The notes beneath the pieces were generated by a model. The model made no database searches, was not told where the DNA came from, and saw only the letters and a list, made by a program, of their open reading frames with translations. Of a DNA stretch of 64,000 nt, positions 9,674 to 21,985 are shown piece by piece (position 1 is the stretch's first letter; each line of letters starts with the position of its first letter). The stretch comes from Siphonodentalium dalli (lineage: Eukaryota > Mollusca > Scaphopoda > Gadilida > Siphonodentaliidae). The DNA is taken from contig CP136061.1 of assembly GCA_032622095.1 (NCBI GenBank), positions 25,050,991 through 25,114,990 of the forward strand, written 5' to 3'. The position numbers were made by a program, and so were the translations under genes.

Positions 9674-12600
9674 CAGTACACTCATCGTGTGCTGTAAGGA
9701 AAACACTCAACACGGTGGGGATATTTTTGGGAGAGTGATTCACGGTGGCCCACTCAACACCGTGGGCCTTAGTGGAGAGGATTAGCGATGCGCTTTTGTC
9801 TAATCAACAAGGTGATGGCAGTGTATTCCCACCTCACTACAAAACACCGCGAATCACCGTGAAACACGGTGGATTGCCGACAATCACTGCGAAACCATTA
9901 TATTCGCAACCTTCAAAGCATTGCATTTTCCACCATTTACTTTTTATTTGTTTTCATTTAAAAAAAATTGAAAAGGACAACATAGTAATGTAAAATTTAA
10001 ATTAGCTGTAGGGAACGCTTTATTATACTGTGGTCCGTTTGTGTGGTTCGCGCACATTTTTATCTTTTAAACTTTTTGACATGTTGACTTGAGAGGAAAA
10101 AAAACTATAATGTTTTCAGTTTCAACTTCTTGCTCAATTTAAAGGCACTTGTTGGTTTGAATGTCCAAATTATGATCGATTTTGATACATCGCGGATCAT
10201 GGATCAGCATATGCCGATAAGTACGCTAAAAATGATATACACGAACGGCCTCTTTCTTGTTTGGGTCCCGAACGTTCTTCGGCATACAGATAATTCCCAG
10301 TATTCTAGTCATTACATAGTACAAATAAAGAGCGTTTATTTCACTTATCACCGAAAACTGAGGACAGCTCGTAAATATCTCTGACATTATCAAATATATG
10401 TTTTGTTCAGAGCAGGTGCAACTAAATATATCGCGTATTTATCAATATATCATTGTAATAATAGTATCATTTTCAAACTTTAGTAAAACTAACACCGTTA
10501 TATCACCCACCAGGTTGGTACCATTCCAATTTTGGTTTAATGATCTTTATTGCATCCAATTTTCCCGGGATACATGTGCATGTACATAGATTTTCGGTAT
10601 CAATTAAAGTAATTCGTGTGCGTAAATATGCAACTATATACTTGTTGTATAAGCTTTGTTTTAACTTTTTATCTGTATGTATGCACATTTATATATCGCA
10701 TGCCTGTGTCTAATGTGGAAGTTGTGTGGTTTCGGATTACTCGTTCACCATCATTACGTCATTATGTATACACAAAGAGAGCACACGAGAAAACTACAGG
10801 ATGCTCGGGTATTCCGCTAACTGAATTTGACCGTTGTTATGTAATATTGCGCATTGCGGATCGCAACTGTGTTTTTTTAATTCCTATCTGATTTTCATGA
10901 TATAATAAAAGCTATATATCTGAAGGATTTAAATTCCGAATCGCGACGGACTGATTTCGTGGTATCCAAATGATATGTTGCAGGGTAAATCCGATGTTAA
11001 ATTTGTTAACATGTTTTTAACCAATAACGATATATATACCTCAACTAACCATATTGTAGACACGATAGTATGGCAAATGCAATTGTTGAGTCATGATAAA
11101 GGGCATTTTATTATTTAAATATTGGATATGTAATCATCGCGTTCGAGTCAGCAGAGGCTTATACACGCATAAATTTGTTTTAAAATATGAATTAACTATA
11201 TTTTACTCTGGATAGATCTCAGTATTCCCCAACATCAAACGTACGTTGCCCATTAATTTGTGTCTTCGCAATAAAGCATTCAATCATTTCATATGAACTG
11301 CCACATAACGGTACGTAGTCGGAATTAGGAAAGATAATACGGTAACTTAATATATATCACAATCCCGGAGGTTTAATTTATTCGGGATAAATAAATATAG
11401 CATATACACATACAGTATTTTTAAATGTGTTTTCATTCGTACTGAAGAGAAAGTTTATTTTTACCATTTATATGAATAGACTAACAGTGAACGCTCTTTA
11501 TTGTTCCAACGTGACTAATAGCAATGGTACTTATATGTGTATGGTAAATATAAAGAGCATGTGTCATACGAACTAGAGGAAACACCTGAGTCTGATTGCA
11601 TGCGACAGTACTGGCGTACATTTTATGTGTGGCCGCTAACACCGGAACAATAGCCATGCGGTGTGTGTACTGTGCGCCTTACTTCATTCTGAATGGCAAA
11701 GTAACACTACATGTAAATGTAGCTCATATGGTTATGATTGAAACTCGCACCCTATGCGCGGCGCTGCAACGGGGACAATTAATTTTGACACCTCTTACAG
11801 ACTTGGCTGAACTGTCAAAGTTATGTAAGAGCTAACTGACTCCCATTATACTACCATTGTCTGAAATAACACGGACACAGTCGCACGCTATATATAAACA
11901 TAACTATGTATATGTGAATCCTAGTGGTCACCGACATTTTGTTTTATTATTTTAGCTAGTATATACACATGTATTTACACTATACACCCGTTTCATCCAC
12001 TACATGTTATTATACACCCATAGCATGATAATCATTCAAATTCAAAAGTGGGTTGTAGGGGAGTAGTTCCGCCCCTTCCAAATCATCCAGGGTTAAATCC
12101 AAAACCCCAATAAATAAAAAAAACATTTACGCTAGCTGAATCAGTCTTCCCTCGGAACGTTTATGCATGCATTGATGTAGGGGCCGGAACAAATGAGAGA
12201 GCTAGGGAATGTTATCCATATTTGCGTTTCGCGCACATTTCGATCTTTTAAACATTTTGCTAAACAAGATAGCATCATTAAAAATAAATTAAAACAAATT
12301 TAATTGTTTAATGGACTTGGATCATTATATTATACATATATATATATATATATGTGTGTGCATGTGTGTAAATAATACGAAATTTGCGCTTAAAATGTGA
12401 AATTAGTGATCATGGGGCGGAAGAAATCAATCAATACAATAACAAATTGTTTATTTATTTTACCTATACATGTACATGTAGATAGTTAATCATTCTGGAA
12501 TTTTTGAAAATATCAACCATAATATAAATATAATGTACAACAACATACAATGCATGGCCCACTGATTGTATGCTTTAGAATAAACTACAGTAAAGGGTTT

Positions 12601-12856
12601 CGGCTATGCATGACGTGATACAATATAGCTGTTGGCGTTTTGAGGCGATTCTCTGTGATTCGCGGTGATTCCCAGTGATTACCAGTGATCACCGACAAGT
12701 CACCCGGACGTTTGTTTATTCAACTTAATCCGATCCACTCGAGTTCACCGTGGATCACCGTGGAAAAATCACCGTGAATGCCGGTGATTCACGGTGGGCT
12801 TAGTGTGGTTCCCACCGTGTTGAGTGTTTTCCTTATACCACACTATGAGTGTACTG
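9674..12856. mobile_element. TA-flanked TIR transposon, 3183 bp, non-autonomous (Tc1/mariner-like ends)
   Basis: The ends are inverted repeats of about 48 bp: CAGTACACTCATCGTGTG, then TAAGGAAAACACTCAACAC on the left, and on the right CACCGTGTTGAGTGTTTTCC then TATGAGTGTACTG. The target dinucleotide TA sits directly outside both ends (9672-9673 and 12857-12858). Subterminal zones repeat short CACCGTGAATCACCGTG motifs on both sides. TA duplication plus ends beginning CAGT point to the Tc1/mariner superfamily (inference). No open frame in the element resembles a DDE transposase. Shorter relatives are at 44564-44789 and from 60032. Confidence 0.8.
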
Positions 12857-13017
12857 TACGTCTGTTGTTCAACGCAGTGTGAGAAATCTTTTTGAAAACT
12901 GTACAAGAAAATCACAAATCCTAGCATCTAGACTGGCCTCAACTGAAGCTTGGGTCAGCTGCCCACTCTGCCCCCTCTTCCGGCACCCCTGCTGGGGTGA
13001 TCACATACTTAATTGTA

Positions 13018-13945
13018 CATGCGCTAATGGCGCATATTTTGTCGCTTTCGGCGCACCGCGCTAATGGCGCACCGCGCCGAATGCACTAATGGCGCACAGC
13101 GCCGATTGCACTAATGGCGCATATTTTGTCGCTTTCGGCGCGGTGCGACGAAAGCGCCAAAAGCGCCGAAAGCGACAAAAAGTGCGCCGTAATGGCGCAT
13201 GTTTTGTCGCTTTCGGCGCGCGCCGAAACAACGCTAATGGCGCACATTTTGTCGCTTTCGACAAAAAGTGCGCCGAAAGCGCCATTAGCAAGTGGCCGTA
13301 ATAGGATTCCATATCTTAGTATTGGAATCCTATTAGGGCCACTTGCTAATGGCGCTTTCGGCGCTTTCGGCGCGATGCGCCGAAAGCGCCGAAAGCGACA
13401 AAAAGTGCGCCATTAGTAACGCGCCGAAAGCGCCGAAAGCGCCGAAAGCGACAAAATATGCGCCGCTACGGCGCACTATTTGTAGCTTTCGGCGCACTTT
13501 TTGTCGTTTTCGGCGCTTTCGGCGCGCGCGCCGAAAGCGACAAAATGTGAGATATTAGCGCATGTTTCGGCGCGCCGAAAGCGACAAAATGTGCGCCGTT
13601 ACGGCGCACATTTTGTCGCTTTCAACGCGTTACTAATGGCGCACTTTTTGTCGCTTTCGGCGCGCGCCGAAAGCGCCATTAGGCATACTATTAGGTCCAC
13701 TCCCTAATGGCGCGCGCCGGAAGCGACAAACAGTGCGCCATTAGGGTATGTTTCGGCGCGCGCCGAAAGCGACAAAAAGTGCGCCGATCGGCGCACATTT
13801 TGTCGCTTTCGGCGCTTTCGGCGCTTTCGGCGCTTTCGGCGCGTTCGGCGCTTTCGGCGCTTTCGGCGCATCGCGCCGAATGCGACAAAAAGTGCGCCGA
13901 AAGCGCCATTAGCAAGTGGCCCTAATAGGATTCCATAGTATAGTA
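13018..13945. repeat. GC-rich self-complementary satellite with a 41-bp hairpin
   Basis: The array is built from GCTAATGGCGCACATTTTG, TCGCTTTCGGCGC and their reverse complements in alternating orientation, with runs of a 9-bp GCTTTCGGC unit at 13803-13870. At 13271-13363 there is a near-perfect inverted repeat, 40 of 41 positions paired, around an 11-bp spacer. Its outer part is satellite and its inner part is GCAAGTGGCCSTAATAGG. The same inner sequence ends the array near 13905-13940. GC content is far above the surroundings. Ala/Ser/Arg-rich open frames on both strands are artefacts of the repeat. Confidence 0.88.
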
Positions 13946-14084
13946 CACATCTCAATCGGATTATGCACAGCGTCAATAATAAAATGGTTGAGTTCAGTAA
14001 AATACTCCTCTCTCGACAAAAACCAACAGTCTTGACTTTTGAATAATTTCAGTTTGATATTGGGAGTTTATATTGTACTAGAAG

Positions 14085-14790
14085 GTGACCCAACTTCGTC
14101 CGGGTTACCTTGAATTGTCTATTTTGAAGGCCAAGGTCAAGTGGGGTCACGATTTGACCCGTCCAAAACACAGTGCCCGAACAAAAGTACCCGACAAAAG
14201 TACCCGTCGAAATCCATCCGGTTTTACCCGATTTGACCTTGAATTGACCATTTTGAAGGTCAGGTGGGGTCAAACACCAACACCCCAAAAATGGTGGAAA
14301 TCGGTCCAGCGGAGCAGGGAAATCGGCCCAGCGGATACCGAGATACCTTATGCATCAAATTTCGTCCGTAAAAATCCGCCAGTTTAACCCGATTTGATTT
14401 CCACTCAAGCATATAGACGCGCCTCATACACACACGCTCATTAATTATCAAGTTTCAACGTAAAGATAAATTACCATCGGTGCCCGAGATATCGCCAAGA
14501 CGTCTGAAACAGTCGAATGCATCGGCCAGTTAAGCGTAAGAAGGTGACCCGACTTCGTCCGGGCTTTGACCTTGAATTGACCATTTTGAAGGTTAAGGTC
14601 AGGTGGGGTCAAACACCAACACCCCAAAAATGGTGGAAATCGGCCCAGCGGATACCGGGAAATCGGCCCAGCGGATACCGAGATACCCTATGCATCAAAT
14701 TTCGTCCGTAAAAATCCACCAGTTTAACCCGATTTGATTTCCACTCAAGTATATAAACGCGCCTCATATACACACGCTCATTAATTATCA
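14085..14790. repeat. Dispersed GACCCGACTTCGTCCGGG repeat, two units (also 17281-17986)
   Basis: Two units starting near 14083 and 14541 share CCTTGAATTGACCATTTTG, AAGGTCAGGTGGGGTCA, GGTGGAAATCGGYCCAGCGG and CATCAAATTTCGTCCG. The 53.09-54.11 kb region carries diverged relatives. The related tail at 15160-15260 has the phrase AAGTTTGGTCGAAATCGG, then CCAGCCGTGTTCGAG and a CA tract, a 3'-end form seen in many invertebrate retroposons. No coding part is attached. Confidence 0.65.
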
Positions 14791-15689
14791 AGTTTCAACG
14801 TAATAATAAGCGTTAACGTGATCTAACGTTATGACATCTAACGACGTCATAGAAGTTACGCTTTGTTTTTATCCTGATGGAAGATAGTACCACTTCCTCT
14901 TGATAATTGAGGCAGATAACTAAAACGGATACATACGCATTATATATCGTTGGAAAGAGGAAACACGAAAGATTCTCACAAGATTATTATGACTGGCATT
15001 TTATTATTCGCGCTGTTTCGAATCGATTTGTAAGCACCGAACTCAAATGAAAGTCCCGTAACACAGCGTAAAAAGAGATTTAACCTCGGCACGTGAAAAG
15101 TTGACCTCGGATCTGAAAATCAATAGGCCCATGTTCGTTCCCGGGTCGAATTACGTGTCCGTACCAAGTTTGGTCGAAATCGGTCCAGCCGTGTTCGAGT
15201 CCATCGCGAACACACACACACACAAACACACAGATCTTCCAAAATATATAATAGATAATAATTTGTACAAAAGGCACGGCTTTTTAGGTTTTAGGTTTAG
15301 GTTTTAAGGCTGACGTGGTGTCCGCATGGTGAGCTCGTAGTCTCTTTGCATTGTGAATCTCTGATTTCTCACATGCCCTGATGTATGATTGACCTAATTT
15401 TTACACGAAATTGCTAGCTTTTGGACCCACTCTTTGGATGAACCCTAGTGCGAGTCTGGGGTGAAATTAATCATAATCATACCACGATATAAGGTCTAAG
15501 TGAATCTTATTTGATGGGTATACGCAACTGTGAAGTTATTTTAATAAGATTAAAAAAGGCACAGACATATCATAGCTTATGCAAGTGGTTTAGCTGTGGT
15601 TCGTTAATTACGCAAGCGTATGGTCATATTAATTATATATACATGTTGTTGATAGCGCTACATGTATATAATTGTTCCTCGTCAGCAAG

Positions 15690-16700
15690 TTTTAAAAGAT
15701 GGTCTATCTCTTTGTAACATGTGTTATATAGTTACCGGGGTATAAAGATGGCCTATCTCTTTGTAAACATGTGTTATATAGTTACCCGGGTATAAAGATG
15801 GTCTATCTCCTTGTAGACATGTGTTATATAGTTACCTGGGAATAAAGATGGCCTATCTCTTTGTAAACATGTGTTATATAGTTACCGGAGTATAACGATG
15901 GCATATCTCTTTGTAAACATGTGTTATATAGTTACCGGGGTATAAAGATGGCCTATCTCTTTGTAAACATGTGTTATATAGTTACCGGGGTATACGGATG
16001 GCCTATCTCTTTGTAAACATGTTATATAGTTACCGGGGTATAAATATGGCCTATCTCTTTGTAAACATGTGTTATATAGTTACCGGGGTATAAAGATGGC
16101 ATATCTCTTTGTAAACATGTGTTATATAGTTACCGGGGTATAAAGATGGCCTATCTCTTTGTAAACATGTGTTATATAGTTATCAGGGTATAAAGATGGT
16201 ATATATCTTTGCAAACATGTGTTATATAGTTACCGGGGTATAAAGATGGTCTATCTCTTTGTAAACATGTGTTATGTAGTTACCGGGGTATAAAGCTGGC
16301 CTATCTCTTTGTAAACATGTGTTATATAGTTATCAGGGTATAAAGATGGCCTATCTCTTTGTAAACATGTGTTATATAGTTACCAGGGTATAAAGATGGT
16401 CTATCTCTTTGTAAACGTGTGTTATATAGTTACCGGGGTATAAAGATGGTCTATCTCTGTGTAAACATGTGTTATATAGTTACCAGGGTATAAAGATGGT
16501 CTATCTCTTTGTAAACATGTGTTATATAGTTACCGGGATATAAATCTTGCCTATTTCTTTGTAAACATGTGTTATATAGTTACCAGGGTATAAAGATGAC
16601 CTACCTCTTTGTAAACATGTGTTATATAGTTACCGGGGTATTAAGATGGCCTATCTCTTTGTAAACATGTGTTATATAGTTACCGGCCATACCGGGGTAT
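15690..16700. repeat. 50-bp minisatellite, about 20 copies (also 18886-19890)
   Basis: The unit is GTAAACATGTGTTATATAG then TTACCGGGGTATAAAGATGG and CCTATCTCTTT. Most units are exactly 50 bp with few substitutions; one is 48 bp through loss of GT. The array ends with a partial duplication at TACCGGCCATACCGGGG. It appears once in each copy of the 3196-bp duplication. Confidence 0.95.
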
Positions 16701-16797
16701 AAAATATTAGATATGAATCGATTAATATTCATTTTTATTTTTATTTAGGAGAAAGAGGAAAGACAAAAATTCACACACACAATTCATTCTCTCATTC

Positions 16798-19700
16798 CGG
16801 CGCACATTTTGTCGCTTTCGGCGCGTCACTAATGGCGCACTTTTTGTCGCTTTCGGCGCGCGCCGAAAGCGCCATTAGGCATACTATTAGGTCCATTCCC
16901 TAATGGCGCGCGCCGGAAGCGACAAAAAGTGCGCCATTAGGGTATGTTTCGGCGCGCGCCGAAAGCGACAAAAAGTGCGCCGATTGGCGCACATTTAGTC
17001 GCTTTCGGCGCTTTCGGCGCTTTCGGCGCTTTCGGCGCTTTCGGCGCTTTCGGCGCTTTCGGCGCATCGCGCCGAATGCGACAAAAAGTGCGCCGAAAGC
17101 GCCATTAGCAAGTGGCCCTAATAGGATTCCATAGTATAGTACACATCTCAATCGGATTATGCACAGCGTCAATAATATAATGGTTGAGTTCAGTAAAATA
17201 CTCCTCTCTCGACAAAACCCAACAGTCTTGACTTTTGAATAATTTCAGTTTGATATTGGGAGTTTATATTGTACTAGAAGGTGACCCAACTTCGTCCGGG
17301 TTACCTTGAATTGTCTATTTTGAAGGCCAAGGTCAAGTGGGGTCACGATTTGACCCGTCCAAAACACAGTGCCCGAACAAAAGTACCCGACAAAAGTACC
17401 CGTCGAAATCCATCCGGTTTTACCCGATTTGACCTTGAATTGACCATTTTGAAGGTCAGGTGGGGTCAAACACCAACACCCCAAAAATGGTGGAAATCGG
17501 TCCAGCGGAGCAGGGAAATCGGCCCAGCGGATACCGAGATACCCTATGCATCAAATTTCGTCCGTAAAAATCCGTCAGTTTAACCCGATTTGATTTCCAC
17601 TCAAGCATATAGACGCGCCTCATACACACACGCTCATTAATTATCAAGTTTCAACGTAAAGATAAATTACCATCGGTGCCCGAGATATCGCCAAGACGTC
17701 TGAAACAGTCAAATGCATCGGCCAGTTAAGCGTAAGAAGGTGACCCGACTTCGTCCGGGCTTTGACCTTGAATTGACCATTTTGAAGGTCAAGGTCAGGT
17801 GGGGTCAAACACCAACACCCCAAAAATGGTGGAAATCGGCCCAGCGGATACCGGGAAATCGGCCCAGCGGATACCGAGATACCCTATGCATCAAATTTCG
17901 TCCGTAAAAATCCACCAGTTTAACCCGATTTGATTTCCACTCAAGTATATAAACGCGCCTCATATACACACGCTCATTAATTATCAAGTTTCAACGTAAT
18001 AATAAGCGTTAACGTGATCTAACGTTATGACATCTAACGACGTCATACAAGTTACGCTTTGTTTTTATCCTGATGGAAGATAGTACCACTTCCTCTTGAT
18101 AATTGAGGCAGATAACTAAAACGGATACATACGCATTATATATCGTTGGAAAGAGGAAACACGAAAGATTCTCACAAGATTATTATGACTGGCATTTTAT
18201 TATTCGCGCTGTTTCGAATCGATTTGTAAGCACCGAACTCAAATGAAAGTCCCGTAACACAGCGTAAAAAGAGATTTAACCTCGGCACGTGAAAAGTTGA
18301 CCTCGGATCTGAAAATCAATAGGCCCATGTTCGTTCCCGGGTCGAATTACGTGTCCGTACCAAGTTTGGTCGAAATCGGTCCAGCCGTGTTCGAGTCCAT
18401 CGCGAACACACACACGCACAAACACACAGATCTTCCAAAATATATAATAGATAATAATTTGTACAAAAGGCACGGCTTTTTAGGTTTTAGGTTTAGGTTT
18501 TAAGGCTGACGTGGTGTCCGCGTGGTGAGCTCGTAGTCTCTTTGCATTGTGAATCTCTGATTTCTCACATGCCCTGATGTATGATTGACCTAATTTTTAC
18601 ACGAAATTGCTAGCTTTTGGACCCACTCTTTGGATGAACCCTAGTGCGAGTCTGGGGTGAAATTAATCATAATCATACCACGATATAAGGCCTAAGTGAA
18701 TCTTATTTGATGGGTATACGCAACTGTGAAGTTATTTTAATAAGATTAAAAAAGGCACAGACATATCATAGCTTATGCATGTGGTTTAGCTGTGGTTCGT
18801 TAATTACGCAAGCGTATGGTCATATTAATTATATATACATGTTGTTGATAGCGCTACATGTATATAATTGTTCCTCGTCAGCAAGTTTTAAAAGATGGTC
18901 TATCTCTTTGTAACATGTGTTATATAGTTACCGGGGTATAAAGATGGCCTATCTCTTTGTAAACATGTGTTATATAGTTACCCGGGTATAAAGATGGTCT
19001 ATCTCCTTGTAAACATGTGTTATATAGTTACCTGGGTATAAAGATGGCCTATCTCTTTGTAAACATGTGTTATATAGTTACCGGAGTATAACGATGGCAT
19101 ATCTCTTTGTAAACATGTGTTATATAGTTACCGGGGTATAAAGATGGCCTATCTCTTTGTAAACATGTGTTATATAGTTACCGGGGTATAAGGATGGCCT
19201 ATCTCTTTGTAAACATGTTATATAGTTACCGGGGTATAAATATGGCCTATCTCTTTGTAAACATGTGTTATATAGTTACCGGGGTATAAAGATGGCATAT
19301 CTCTTTGTAAACATGTGTTATATAGTTACCGGGGTATAAAGATGGCCTATATCTTTGTAAACATGTGTTATATAGTTATCAGGGTATAAAGATGGTATAT
19401 ATCTTTGCAAACATGTGTTATATAGTTACCGGGGTATAAAGATGGTCTATCTCTTTGTAAACATGTATTATGTAGTTACCGGGGTATAAAGCTGGCCTAT
19501 CTCTTTGTAAACATGTGTTATATAGTTATCAGGGTATAAAGATGGCCTATCTCTTTGTAAACATGTGTTATATAGTTACCAGGGTATAAAGATGGTCTAT
19601 CTCTTTGTAAACGTGTGTTATATAGTTACCGGGGTATAAAGATGGTCTATCTCTGTGTAAACATGTGTTATATAGTTACCAGGGTATAAAGATGGTCTAT

Positions 19701-19993
19701 CTCTTTGTAAACATGTGTTATATAGTTACCGGGATATAAATCTTGCCTATTTCTTTGTAAACATGTGTTATATAGTTACCAGGGTATAAAGATGACCTAC
19801 CTCTTTGTAAACATGTGTTATATAGTTACCGGGGTATTAAGATGGCCTATCTCTTTGTAAACATGTGTTATATAGTTACCGGCCATACCGGGGTATAACA
19901 TATTAGATATGAATCGATTAATATTCATTTTTATTTTTATTTAGGAGAAAGAGGAAAGACAAAAATTCACACACACAATTCATTCTCTCATTC
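16798..19993. repeat. 3196-bp tandem duplication, second copy
   Basis: Same content and order as 13602-16797; differences are few (for example TTAGTC for TTTGTC near 16995 and ACAAGTTACG for AGAAGTTACG near 18048). The copy number of the internal 50-bp minisatellite appears the same in both, which argues for a very young duplication or an assembly duplicate. It ends at CATTCCAAGGCAG (about 19993), beyond which sequence is unique. The third lectin exon follows within 510 bp. Confidence 0.93.
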
Positions 19994-20499
19994 CAAGGCA
20001 GACTCTTCCATGCCCGGACTACTTTCTTACATGTGACATATAATTCTAAAATATTTAAAGGCACACTGCGTGTTCGGATATTCCTTATATTTCGAATATT
20101 TTCTGGTCTAAAAACGTGTGGTTTTTAGCTAAAGAACAATAGTGGTTACTGTTTACAGCAACCAGAATTTTTATTGTGTAATTTTGTCACAAATAAACGT
20201 TAATTAGACTCATTATCGATTATAACTAATACTAACTATGTAATAAAACAATAAAAGCAATACATTCAGGAACACCATAATTATCTCTATCGTTATTTGG
20301 TATCGCCTGAATGTTCTGTTCTAAAAATAGAACAATAAACGGTCCCACTTAATCATCTCATTTTATAATAAACTTTTTGGAAGAAAATCAATAATAATTG
20401 ATAGATTTCGTTTCCGGACATGGGTCTTCAATTAATTTTTATTATGAACCCCAAGCCATGCTCTATTTATTAAATCTGAACTACTCCTTATACACGTAC

Positions 20500-20676
20500 C
20501 TGAGAAATCTCCTAATATGGTCTTCAGTAATTCGTGGGTTTGAGCTGAATCTACTATAGCCAATTTGCCACCCTCTTGTGCACACGCATTCGCAGCTTGA
20601 CTGAAGTCCAGAGGCCCCGCCTCGAATGTTATACACTTTCCGTTGAGTTCATACTGATTGCTTAAACACTGTTTAG
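20500..20676 (-). CDS. Lectin gene exon 3: N-terminal half of C-type lectin domain
   Basis: This 177-bp exon has acceptor TTCTGTTATTCCAG|CTA and donor CAG|GTACGT, phase 1 at both ends. The peptide begins KQCLSNQYELNGKC, continues through ITFEAGPLDFSQA, then NACAQEGGKLAIVDS and HELLKTILGD. This is the first half of a long-form C-type lectin domain: an extra N-terminal cysteine pair, the F-x-x-A-x-x-x-C helix, and the G-G-x-L-A turn. Its continuation is the exon at 3650-3876, 16.6 kb downstream; no better partner in the right phase lies between. It sits next to a palindromic repeat (20738-21225) and just after the 3196-bp tandem duplication. Confidence 0.85.
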
Positions 20677-20737
20677 CTGGAATAACAGAAACGATTCAAT
20701 GGTTGTGATAACTCTAAGGGTACGTTCATACACTGTC

Positions 20738-21226
20738 AAATTTTCACGGTATGGCTTGCATGCATTTCGTCGTAGAAAACGATATGATGCCAGAACATGA
20801 ACGGAAACATGCATGAATGTTAGATCATGCAGGATCAATAGCAAGCCATTCTACATAACGGTACGTTCATACGCTGGCAAGTTTGCACGTCATAGATAAC
20901 CTCATGGTGTCAGCATATGAACGGAAACATGCATATAAAATGAATCTGCTCCACAGCTAACTAAATGAGAAGAAAAATCTCTGTAGTTCCACCTGTAGCG
21001 GTGCTACCGGAATTTTCCTGTGAATAACATGCAATTATCTGGCAAGAATAAACCATTCAGGTATTTGAAGGCAAATGCTAGTTCAAGTAGATCTACAACA
21101 ATTTTACTTCTCAGGTCGTTCGCTTTGGTAAACTTAGGTAAAGCTGCATGTTATATGAAGTTTCCGTTTATATTATGACACCATGTGGTTTTCTATGACG
21201 AAATGCATGCAAAACATACCGTGTTT
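20738..21226. repeat. Foldback repeat of about 490 bp beside lectin exon 3
   Basis: CACGGTATGGCTTGCATGCATTTCG...ATGAACGGAAACATGCAT at about 20747-20815 recurs inverted at 21147-21225 (ATGAAGTTTCCG...CGAAATGCATGCAAAACATACCGTG). A direct partial copy begins near 20870 (GGTACGTTCATACGCTGG). It is probably a small foldback or MITE insertion in intron 2, ending about 60 bp from the exon acceptor. No clear target duplication was found. Confidence 0.6.
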
Positions 21227-21470
21227 TGGTCGAGTCCAAAAAATGGGTCGAATTTCAGTTTTCGCTCTGCTTGTTTGGGAAAGTTTCGGAATATGTGTCC
21301 CATATTCATAAACGGCCACCTGGGCAAAAACAAGTGGGTAAAATTTTAGTTTTCGCTCTGATCAGTCGAGAAAATTTCGGAAAATGTGGCAATGTGTCCC
21401 ATATTCATCATATATGAACGTTTTGAGCCGAAAAAATAGTTTGGGTCGAGTCCGAAAAAGTGGGTCGGTC
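21226..21470. repeat. Short diverged direct repeat, about 110 bp
   Basis: Two and a half units share GTCGARWMMAAAAAATGGG-like openings, TTTTCGCTCTG and TGTGTCCCATATTCAT (about 21230-21310, 21325-21415 and a partial unit at 21420-21480). A 144-codon plus-strand frame starting here has no recognisable domain and I do not accept it as a gene. Confidence 0.5.
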
Positions 21471-21985
21471 GGGAAAATATGGGGAACTGTGGCAAGTATA
21501 TGCATAAATGTTACTCATATACTCTATAGAGTTATTTGTTGTAAAATTCTATGCATTTTATTCCTGTTTGCATCTAACTGCCCATTTGCATGTGTGTATT
21601 TTGCATTAGGCCTAAATCCTATTTTAGCTGATCCTATCTGCGGTCATATTGGGTCGCGTGGTTATTGCAATTGTCAACACTGCGTGGTGTTTGTTTGGAA
21701 TTTGTTTCAGCCTAATTTAAACGCGGTATGTGCGTTTTCAGATGACGAGAGTTTAGATGGAACTGACTCGACGGAGAACGGAAATAACTTCTCTGCAACA
21801 GTCAGCCATTGTTCTTGACGGAGTGGTTCACGAAAGGGGTGCATGGAAGGTGAATTCACGGGCGGACAGTATCTACTTGATAGCGTCAATTGTGACAATG
21901 AAAACGTGCATTATTGTCAGCTAGATTGATTCTGAATTCAACCAATGGAATGATTGCATTGGATGTTACACTGGACTTCAGTTAA

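Larger units (their letters stand above)
13602..16797. repeat. 3196-bp tandem duplication, first copy
   Basis: This block is repeated head to tail at 16798-19993 with only scattered single-base differences. It contains, in order, the end of the GC-rich satellite, two copies of a GGTGACCCGACTTCGTCC repeat (14085-14790), a CA-rich retroposon-like tail (15120-15270), unassigned sequence (15300-15680) and a 50-bp minisatellite (15690-16700). The junction is at CATTCC|GGCGCAC (about 16797). The left break lies within the palindromic satellite. Confidence 0.93.

Noticed and set aside
13061-13976. Overlapping Ala/Ser/Arg-rich frames on both strands
   Set aside because: They come from the GCTTTCGGC-type satellite, which is open in several frames on both strands.
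21384-21818. 144-residue plus-strand frame
   Set aside because: It starts in a short direct repeat, has no recognisable domain and no splice or promoter context, and lies in an intron of the opposite-strand gene.
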